Of a stretch of DNA of 6,461 bases, positions 1 through 5,388 are shown piece by piece (within the stretch, counting starts at the first letter, position 1; every line of letters starts with the position of its first letter). The notes below the pieces were generated by a model. The model was given only the letters and a program-made list of their open reading frames with translations, was not told where the DNA came from and made no database searches. Location: contig DGEO01000041.1 of assembly GCA_002385985.1 (NCBI GenBank), forward strand, positions 15,851 to 22,311, read 5' to 3'. The translations under genes and the position numbers were made by a program. Source of the DNA: Anaerolineaceae bacterium UBA3924. Lineage in GTDB: Bacteria > Chloroflexota > Anaerolineae > Anaerolineales > Anaerolineaceae.

Positions 1-539
1 GTGACCGTGCTCAGCCCCAGCGCGCACAGGCCGCCAATTTCCGCCGGGCGCAGCAGCGTCCCTGCCGGCAGCACCAGCGCTCCGGCGGCCACATCCTCCC
101 CCTGGCGCAGGATGTTCTCCGCCACCGCCACCGCCCGCAGCACCTCAATTTCACCCTCCCGGGCCTGCTGGGTGTGCTCGAGCATGACGACTGCGTCCGC
201 GCCCTCCGGCAGCATCCCGCCGGTGTGAATCAGCGCCGCCTGCCCCGGCTGGAGGAGAAAATCCGGCTTCCCTCCCATGGGCACCTCGGCCGCCAGCATC
301 AGGTAGGCCGGAAGCGTGTCGCTGGCGCCGTAGGTGTCCCGGGCGCGTACGGCGTACCCGTCCACTGTGGAGCGGTCAAACCCCGGCAGCGGTTCGGGGG
401 CGAAAATGTCCTCCGCCGTTACCCGGCCGAGCGCTTCCGCGACCGGCACCCGCTCGCTGGCCAGCTTCGGTTCCGGCAGGTGCGCCAGCAGCTTTTCCAG
501 CGCCTTCCCCGGAGGCAGCAGTTCCAGAAATTCAGGCAT
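1..539 (-). CDS. moeA: Molybdopterin molybdenumtransferase MoeA, N-terminal part (cut by window edge)
   Basis: MoeA inserts molybdenum into adenylylated molybdopterin in the cytoplasm, the last common step of molybdenum cofactor synthesis. The window shows 179 codons from an ATG at 539; the C-terminal half lies beyond base 1. Visible family signatures are STVDGYAV at residues 57-64 (D60 corresponds to the conserved Asp of E. coli MoeA), an IHTGGMLPEGADAVVM block at 104-119 followed by the E121-H pair, and GEDV at 147-150 ahead of a beta-rich stretch ending PAEIGGLCALG. The length and order fit domains I-III of the family (about 400 residues in full). The start lies 3 bases after the stop of the UbiA-like gene, and a GGTGA Shine-Dalgarno-like core sits inside that gene's last codons (minus strand, 552-548), so translation is probably coupled. 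It is the last visible gene of the four-gene leftward operon. The catalytic C-terminal residues cannot be checked here. Confidence 0.93.
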   Translation of the reverse strand, partial: MPEFLELLPPGKALEKLLAHLPEPKLASERVPVAEALGRVTAEDIFAPEPLPGFDRSTVDGYAVRARDTYGASDTLPAYLMLAAEVPMGGKPDFLLQPGQAALIHTGGMLPEGADAVVMLEHTQQAREGEIEVLRAVAVAENILRQGEDVAAGALVLPAGTLLRPAEIGGLCALGLSTV

Positions 540-542
540 CGC

Positions 543-1454
543 TTATCTCACCCACAGTGAAAAAGTCATCAGGTAAGCCATCAGGCCCAGACTGGCCGCG
601 GCAGTCAGGCGCAGGATTCGCCAGCGCGGCTTCGCTCCCTGGCCGATCTGCCACATCTGCAGCAGCTGGTACAGCCCGACCGGCATGGTGAGCATGGCCG
701 GCCAGGCCAGCGACCAGGGCAGGCCCAGCGCCATCGCCAGGCTGAGCAGGAAGTAGGCCGTCAGCACCATGACGTTGTGCATCACCATGCCGCGCTGCCA
801 GCCCGTGTTGACCATCAGGCTGCGGCGGTTGTGCTTGAGATCGTTGTAATAACTGGGCAGCGAAAAGGCCAGCGCCATGGCCAGGTACAGCGCCACCAGC
901 GGGAAGGTCAGCATGCCCAGCAGGCGGTGCAGCTCGCCGGTCTGCAGCACGTAGGCCAGCGCGGGAACCACGTTGACCAGAAAAGCTGCCTGGATGATGG
1001 CGCCAAAACCCTTTCGGGCCAGCTCCAGCGGCGGGACGGCGTAGGCGATCACCAGCGCGAGAAGCACACCCAGGAAGACCAGGCTCATTTCGTTCACCCG
1101 CCCGCCGGAAATGAGCACAAACGTCGCCACCGCGGCGGCCGTCAGAGTGGAGGCTGCCGCCATCAGGTAGGTGGAGCGCAGGATGAACGCCGCCGGAGAT
1201 CCATCCTCCTTCACCCTGTGGGTCTGGCGGGCGATTTCGTCAGGCGGTGAGGTGAAATAGGCTTCCAGCAGGTAGCCGCTCAGCTGCAGCATGGTGACAC
1301 AGACCTGTCCCAGCCAGTACAGGTCCCAGAAAACCGGCTGGCCCAGAAACCGGGCCACACCTGCGCCCAGCGCATACAGTACAAACCCGCCCAGCAGGTA
1401 AACAGGACGGGTGACCTGGACAACTGCGGAAAGAAAACCCGATGATTGCTGCAT
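543..1454 (-). CDS. UbiA-family prenyltransferase-like membrane protein with degenerate Asp motifs
   Basis: This 303-residue, strongly hydrophobic protein has about eight or nine membrane segments, as in the UbiA family, whose members attach polyprenyl chains to aromatic or other acceptors in the membrane. Family traits visible are the TRPVYLLGG opening at 15-23, the YAVPPLELARKGFG loop at 138-151 (compare the usual Y-x-PP-x-x-x-x-R-G-G loop) and the two cytoplasmic loops where the metal-diphosphate motifs belong. These motifs are eroded. The NDxxDxxxD site reads EAYFTSPPD at 64-72, keeping only D72, and the second DxxxD site reads DLKHN at 205-209, keeping only D205. Classical prenyl transfer is therefore doubtful; the protein could use another substrate or have lost activity. 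The start is the ATG at 1454, 5 bases after the SDR stop, without an evident Shine-Dalgarno, consistent with coupling. The substrate is not predictable from the neighbours. Confidence 0.78.
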   Translation of the reverse strand: MQQSSGFLSAVVQVTRPVYLLGGFVLYALGAGVARFLGQPVFWDLYWLGQVCVTMLQLSGYLLEAYFTSPPDEIARQTHRVKEDGSPAAFILRSTYLMAAASTLTAAAVATFVLISGGRVNEMSLVFLGVLLALVIAYAVPPLELARKGFGAIIQAAFLVNVVPALAYVLQTGELHRLLGMLTFPLVALYLAMALAFSLPSYYNDLKHNRRSLMVNTGWQRGMVMHNVMVLTAYFLLSLAMALGLPWSLAWPAMLTMPVGLYQLLQMWQIGQGAKPRWRILRLTAAASLGLMAYLMTFSLWVR

Positions 1455-1459
1455 ATCGA

Positions 1460-2197
1460 TTACTTTAACTGGTAACCGCCGTCCACGACAAGGGTGTGGC
1501 CGGTGATATAGGGATGATCGATCAGGAACAGCACCGCCTCGGCTACAAACTCCGGCTTCCCCTGAGTTTTCAGCGGCAGCCGGTCCACCAGCTTCTCCCA
1601 GGTCTCATCCGGTACATCTTCCGCTTTCAGGATCAGGCCCGGGGCCACAGCGTTCACACGGATCCCGGGGGCCAGTTCGCGAGCCAGAAGCCGGGTGAGC
1701 GCTTCCAGCCCGGCCTTGCTGATGGTGTATGCGCCCATGCTCGACCAGGTCTTGTTCCAGCCCGTGTCGGTGATGTTGATGATCACTCCGCCTTCACCCA
1801 TCCGGACAGCCGCCTCCCGGGCGCACAGCCAGGGGGCGCGCAGGTTGAGGTTCAGCGTGCTGTCCCACAGGTCAACGCCGGTCTCGAGCAGGCGGCCGGC
1901 AGGCATAACCGAAGCGGAGTTGACCAGCACCTTCAGCGGATGAGGCTGCCCGTCAACCCTGGCAAACATCTGCGCGATCTGGTCCGGGTCGCGCAGGTCG
2001 GCCTGCAGCAGCACCGCCTCACCCCCGCCGGCGCAGATTTCCTCCGCCAGCGCTTCGGCCTGCGCAGCGGACCGGTTGTAGTGCAGCCCGATGGCGTAGC
2101 CGCGCCGGGAAAGCGCCTCGGCCAGCGCTCTGCCGATCCGGACGGCGGCGCCGGTCACCAGGGCCAGGGGTGCAGGAGTGCCGGGATCAGTGGACAT
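1460..2197 (-). CDS. Short-chain dehydrogenase/reductase, pteridine reductase (PTR1/FolM)-like
   Basis: This is a 245-residue classical-length SDR, a cytoplasmic NAD(P)H-dependent reductase. The N-terminal Rossmann fold shows TGAAVRIG at 15-22 (a TGxxxRxG form with R20, as in pteridine reductases), LHYNRSAA at 38-45 (Arg after the second strand suits NADPH), ADLRD at 66-70, LVNSAS at 91-96 in place of NNAG, and N116/N118. The active site has Y157 and K161 (YTISK). Thirteen residues before the Tyr, where most SDRs carry Ser, there is D144 in NITDTG. The triad Asp-Tyr-Lys is known from PTR1 and is also seen in FolM (HITD). The C-terminal VNAVAPGLI and VVDGGYQL complete the family pattern. I infer reduction of a dihydropterin or related heterocycle; a general ketoreductase role is the alternative. 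It starts 10 bases after the proline dehydrogenase stop and precedes the UbiA-like gene in the same operon. Confidence 0.88.
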   Translation of the reverse strand: MSTDPGTPAPLALVTGAAVRIGRALAEALSRRGYAIGLHYNRSAAQAEALAEEICAGGGEAVLLQADLRDPDQIAQMFARVDGQPHPLKVLVNSASVMPAGRLLETGVDLWDSTLNLNLRAPWLCAREAAVRMGEGGVIINITDTGWNKTWSSMGAYTISKAGLEALTRLLARELAPGIRVNAVAPGLILKAEDVPDETWEKLVDRLPLKTQGKPEFVAEAVLFLIDHPYITGHTLVVDGGYQLK

Positions 2198-2207
2198 GCG
2201 GTTTTGC

Positions 2208-3167
2208 TCACTTTCTGAAGAAATTGGACAGGGTGAACCACAGGTTGGCCGGCCGCTCGCCCAGCCGCCGCATCAGGTAGGGATACCAGCGGGTACCGAA
2301 GGGAACGTAAACCCGCACCGGGTAACCGTCTTTCGCCAGCTGCTGCTGCAGGTCGCGCCGGATGCCGTACAGCATCTGAAACTCCAGCGCTTCTGCCGGG
2401 ATCTCCAGGCGGGCGGCCGTCTGCCGGGCAAACTCAACCCGCTTCGGATCGTGGCTGGCGACAGCCAGCACCGGCGGCACCCGCCCGTCGCTGCTCAGGG
2501 CCGGGCAGCCAGCCTTTTGAGTGGCTCCGAGCAGCCGCTCGACCTGCCGGTCAAAGGCGGCGTTGACTTCCTTCTTGGAAGGATAAGCCAGGCTGCGCGG
2601 CTCCAGATACGCTCCCTTGACCATGCGGACGCGCGCCCCCTGCGCCATAACGCGCTCCAGGTCGGCATCCGTCCGGTACAGGTAGGACTGCAGCACAATG
2701 CCCGCATTGTCGTACCCGTCTGCCAGCGCCCGCAGGAACAGGTCCAGGGTGAGCTGCGTCAGGTGCGAATCCTCCATATCCACACGGACGAAGTTGTCAC
2801 GCGCCCGGGCATTCTCCAGAATGGTCACCAGATTCTGATAGCACTCCTCTGAGTCGAGCAGCGCCCCGATCTGGCTGAGCTTGATGGAGACGTTCGCCGG
2901 CAGGCCGCGGCGTTGGATTTCATTCAGGATGCGCAGGATTTCGCTCACCGCCTGGCGGGCTTCCTCCAGACTGGTGGTGTGCTCGCCGAGATGGTCCAGG
3001 CTGGCGTTGATCCCGTCACGGGCCAGCCCCTCGACCGCCTGCATGGCTTCTTCGAGCGTTTCTCCGGCGACAAAGCGCGATGCCAGCCGCCAGGCAAACC
3101 CCCAGCGGGTGATCAGTCGTTGTGCCCAGTGCTGTTTGGAGAGAAAGACAAAAAGCGAACGCAGCAT
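2208..3167 (-). CDS. Proline dehydrogenase (monofunctional, FAD-dependent)
   Basis: This enzyme oxidises L-proline to pyrroline-5-carboxylate with FAD and passes electrons to the quinone pool, the first step of proline breakdown. The protein has 319 residues, close to the compact monofunctional bacterial enzymes (Thermus and Deinococcus type, about 310) and without the P5C dehydrogenase half of PutA. Barrel signatures run in order: LDHLGE 57-62, NVSIKLSQIG 92-101 (K96), VRVDMEDS 127-134 (D130), GIVLQSYLYRT 156-166, RMVKGAYLEP 181-190, VASHD 236-240, EFQMLYGIR 262-270, and the substrate-binding helix YLMRRLGERPAN 297-308 with R300, R301, E304 and R305. The first 30 residues are basic and amphipathic, suiting peripheral membrane contact. 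The ATG at 3167 has a GGAAGG Shine-Dalgarno-like stretch at 3177-3172. It is the first gene of the leftward operon. The P5C dehydrogenase needed next is not in the window. Gene naming (putA, prodh or fadM) varies, so none is given. Confidence 0.95.
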   Translation of the reverse strand: MLRSLFVFLSKQHWAQRLITRWGFAWRLASRFVAGETLEEAMQAVEGLARDGINASLDHLGEHTTSLEEARQAVSEILRILNEIQRRGLPANVSIKLSQIGALLDSEECYQNLVTILENARARDNFVRVDMEDSHLTQLTLDLFLRALADGYDNAGIVLQSYLYRTDADLERVMAQGARVRMVKGAYLEPRSLAYPSKKEVNAAFDRQVERLLGATQKAGCPALSSDGRVPPVLAVASHDPKRVEFARQTAARLEIPAEALEFQMLYGIRRDLQQQLAKDGYPVRVYVPFGTRWYPYLMRRLGERPANLWFTLSNFFRK

Positions 3168-3171
3168 GGAA

Positions 3172-3177
3172 CCTTCC
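3172..3177 (-). promoter_or_regulatory. Shine-Dalgarno-like site of the proline dehydrogenase gene
   Basis: The minus strand reads GGAAGG five bases... ahead of the ATG at 3167 (spacer TTCC minus-strand side, 4-5 bases), a purine-rich stretch that fits a ribosome binding site and supports this start. It lies 4 bases downstream of the 19-base palindrome, so a hairpin there could affect its accessibility. Confidence 0.4.
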
Positions 3178-3181
3178 CTGT

Positions 3182-3200
3182 CCGGCAGGCAGCCTGCCGG
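3182..3200. repeat. Perfect 19-base palindrome in the proline dehydrogenase leader
   Basis: CCGGCAGGC, one central A, then GCCTGCCGG: two 9-base arms match without error. It lies 15 bases upstream of the proline dehydrogenase ATG and 93 bases upstream of psuG. As DNA it has the symmetry of a dimeric repressor site. As RNA in the leftward transcript it could fold into an 8-pair stem with a 3-base loop right before the ribosome binding site. Which of the two, or neither, cannot be told from one copy. Confidence 0.6.
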
Positions 3201-3239
3201 GATTGAGCGGCGGATCAGCGTGGTCCATCCGGTGACCTT

Positions 3240-3245
3240 ATTATA
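3240..3245 (-). promoter_or_regulatory. Candidate -10 box for the leftward proline dehydrogenase operon
   Basis: The minus strand has a consensus TATAAT here, in an A+T island within a GC-rich spacer, about 73 bases upstream of the ATG. No convincing -35 hexamer lies 16-18 bases upstream (the sequence there is AAGTCG-like) and there is no TGn extension. The predicted transcript would include the palindrome in its leader. It is the only good candidate for the four-gene operon in this spacer. Confidence 0.35.
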
Positions 3246-3249
3246 GAAT
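3244..3249 (+). promoter_or_regulatory. Candidate -10 box for psuG
   Basis: TAGAAT (followed by CAA) on the plus strand, 43 bases before the psuG ATG, overlaps the leftward TATAAT by two bases. The nine bases TAGAATCAA recur at the better-supported kinase promoter (5373-5381), which is the main support. The -35 position reads TGGTCC, a poor match. Confidence 0.27.
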
Positions 3250-3292
3250 CAACCTCACCGATCGACTTTACCCGCAGCTGATTGGATACGCC

Positions 3293-4225
<933 letters not shown>

Positions 4226-4226
4226 G

Positions 4227-5258
4227 TTACCGCGGTCTGGTCGGAGACGGGGTCAGCGTGTGAGTCGGCCAGCGCGTATCCGTCGGCCGCGGGGTCAGCG
4301 TGGGCCGCTGCGTCGAAGTCGGCGGCGGAGTCCGTGATGGCGTCGGTGTGCGCGACGGTGTGCTGGTCGGGGTGATGGTGGCCGTGCCGGTCGCTGTCGG
4401 AGTACGCGTGATGGTCGGCGAAGACGTCGCGGTCGGTGTCGGCGTCGAGGTGCTGGTCGGCCGCTGAGTCGGCGTCGGCGTGGGCGGATCACCGAGTATC
4501 GTAAAGAACCCGTTCACAAAGGGAGTATAGCCGACGAACAGCTGCACTTCGTACTCGCCCGGCTGCCACTCCTGCACGCCCGGCTCGCACTCGGTGTAGC
4601 TGTACCCGCCGGTCGCCTCGCCCCACGGGTAGGTCTCGTAGCAGATCAGCTTCATATCCGACAACCGGTACCATAGTGCGGTGAACTGGCTGCCCGGTTT
4701 CATCTGGTCGAAGCTAAACACGCCGTACAGCTTGCTGACCGGATGCTCAAACTCCACCTGCGGATCGATGGCGATGCCCGTCGGGGTCACCTCGTCCGAT
4801 ACCGCGCGGCTGAAGACCAGCGGGCTGAAGAGCGCATCCGGGTTGACCACCAGCGTCGGCTCGAACTCCTGCTGGATCTCCAGGGGAACCATCGGGGTGG
4901 GCGTCACTGAGGGCGTATCGGTGATGGTTGGGGTCAGGGTGATGGTGGGCGTCAGCGTGATCGTCGGCGTCAGCGTGATCGTTGGCGTGTTGGTCACCGT
5001 CGGCGAAGGCGGGTAAAAGCGATAAACTACCGGCTCGGCATAATTGTTCACCAGATAAGCGCCGAAGCCGAGAAAAACACCGAAGGTGATCAGGCGCCAG
5101 CCGCGCATCACCATATCGCGGCGCTTGCGGAAAAAGAGCAGCCGCTGCCCGGCGCGGATGGTACGGAAGCCCATCAGCATGCAGAAAACCACGCCCACCA
5201 GGGCGAGGATAAAAGCCGTCTTAACGGCGGTCTGGATGTCGAGGTTGGGCAGATTCAT
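4227..5258 (-). CDS. Two-helix membrane protein with extracytoplasmic domain between Thr/Pro-rich stalks
   Basis: I do not recognise a named family. From the ATG at 5258 the protein has 343 residues; a TTG at 5267 would add three more but sits nearer the predicted transcript start. Segments are: a first membrane helix at about 13-31; a strongly basic loop (FFRKRRD, 42-48) that should be cytoplasmic; a second helix at about 55-71; a Thr/Pro stalk at 84-122 with TPTITL repeated; a globular, beta-rich domain at 124-256 (GVFSFDQMKPG, LWYRL, GGYSYTECEPG, PGEYEVQLFVG, GFFTILG) with Cys206 and Cys224; and a second Thr/Pro tail from 258 to the C-terminus. By the positive-inside rule both ends lie outside the cell. 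The middle domain resembles adhesive or ligand-binding sandwich domains seen in Chloroflexota surface proteins (from memory, not searched). It diverges from a Ser/Thr kinase gene, so a sensor or surface-target role for that kinase is an attractive inference. Confidence 0.85.
   Translation of the reverse strand: MNLPNLDIQTAVKTAFILALVGVVFCMLMGFRTIRAGQRLLFFRKRRDMVMRGWRLITFGVFLGFGAYLVNNYAEPVVYRFYPPSPTVTNTPTITLTPTITLTPTITLTPTITDTPSVTPTPMVPLEIQQEFEPTLVVNPDALFSPLVFSRAVSDEVTPTGIAIDPQVEFEHPVSKLYGVFSFDQMKPGSQFTALWYRLSDMKLICYETYPWGEATGGYSYTECEPGVQEWQPGEYEVQLFVGYTPFVNGFFTILGDPPTPTPTQRPTSTSTPTPTATSSPTITRTPTATGTATITPTSTPSRTPTPSRTPPPTSTQRPTLTPRPTDTRWPTHTLTPSPTRPR
4230..4487 (-). repeat. Thr/Pro-rich C-terminal tail coding repeat
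   Basis: About 86 codons alternate Pro and Thr/Ser with Arg, Gln and Ala insertions, giving loosely periodic DNA of GTCGGCG-type units on the plus strand. The tail has no hydrophobic end and no sorting motif such as LPxTG, so it would be a free, extended, probably glycosylated or wall-embedded segment. Repetitive DNA like this tends to vary in length between strains. Confidence 0.7.
4920..4991 (-). repeat. Four tandem 18-base units coding the first Thr/Pro stalk
   Basis: Units begin at 4920, 4938, 4956 and 4974; each encodes one six-residue period of the TPTITL type. The second and third units differ at 3 of 18 bases, and the outer ones diverge more, as in a stalk that grew by duplication and then drifted. 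All units keep the reading frame. Confidence 0.75.
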
Positions 5259-5284
5259 GTTGATCAAGATTGGTTTGGATATCG

Positions 5285-5293
5285 ATTATAGCA
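5285..5293 (-). promoter_or_regulatory. Extended -10 promoter for the Thr/Pro membrane protein gene
   Basis: The minus strand reads TGCTATAAT, a perfect TGn extension plus consensus -10 box. The -35 region is a poor match, which is usual for extended -10 promoters. Initiation would fall near 5278, about 20 bases before the ATG at 5258. No Shine-Dalgarno is visible in that leader. Confidence 0.55.
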
Positions 5294-5300
5294 TGTCTTT

Positions 5301-5320
5301 ACCGGCGATTTTCCGCCGGT
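5301..5320. repeat. Inverted repeat over the -35 zone of the leftward promoter
   Basis: ACCGGCG, six bases ATTTTC, then CGCCGGT: two perfect 7-base arms. It begins 10 bases upstream of the extended -10 box, so it covers the -35 region of the membrane protein promoter and lies about 30 bases upstream of the kinase -35. The position is outside both predicted transcripts, so a protein binding site is more likely than an RNA hairpin. Confidence 0.5.
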
Positions 5321-5321
5321 C

Positions 5322-5336
5322 ACCTGTCTTACCTGT
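5322..5336. repeat. Pair of ACCTGT direct repeats in the divergent spacer
   Basis: ACCTGT occurs at 5322-5327 and 5331-5336, 9 bases apart start to start. A related TGTCTTTACC at 5294-5303 and TGTCTTACC at 5325-5333 are 31 bases apart, about three helical turns. Short repeats can arise by chance; they are listed because they sit between two facing promoters. Confidence 0.3.
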
Positions 5337-5349
5337 AAAGTCCATTTCG

Positions 5350-5378
5350 TTGCAAAAACAATCCGAGTCAGGTAGAAT
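5350..5378 (+). promoter_or_regulatory. Promoter of the Ser/Thr kinase gene, placed for a near-leaderless mRNA
   Basis: TTGCAA at 5350-5355 (4 of 6 to the -35 consensus), a 17-base spacer, and TAGAAT at 5373-5378 (5 of 6 to the -10 consensus). Transcription would begin around 5384-5387, only a few bases before the ATG at 5389. No Shine-Dalgarno precedes that ATG, which agrees with leaderless translation. Confidence 0.55.
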
Positions 5379-5388
5379 CAAAAACAGC

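Noticed and set aside
777..1250. Plus-strand open frame rich in His, Gln and Arg inside the UbiA-like gene
   Set aside because: Its composition is that expected from the complement of a GC-rich hydrophobic protein gene; no domain and no ribosome site.
1496..2218. Long plus-strand open frame (240 codons) opposite the SDR gene
   Set aside because: The opposing SDR has every family motif in order; this frame shows none and is rich in Gln, Arg and Gly, typical of a shadow frame.
3182..3200. The 19-base palindrome as a transcription terminator
   Set aside because: It lies between divergent genes, upstream of both, and has no T-run on either side.
4681..5016. Plus-strand open frame with a repeated Gly-Val-Ser-Val pattern opposite the Thr/Pro stalk
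   Set aside because: It is the antisense reading of the 18-base stalk repeats; the minus-strand frame has membrane helices, a folded domain and a promoter, while this one has no start signals or family.
4227..5016. Thr/Pro repeat DNA as a CRISPR array or mobile-element repeat
   Set aside because: Units are short, contiguous, in frame and without spacers or terminal inverted repeats; they simply code for low-complexity stalks.
5259..5267. TTG at 5267 as the start of the Thr/Pro membrane protein
   Set aside because: The ATG at 5258 is a stronger start codon and leaves a leader of about 20 bases; the TTG adds only three residues and has no ribosome site. It is not fully excluded.
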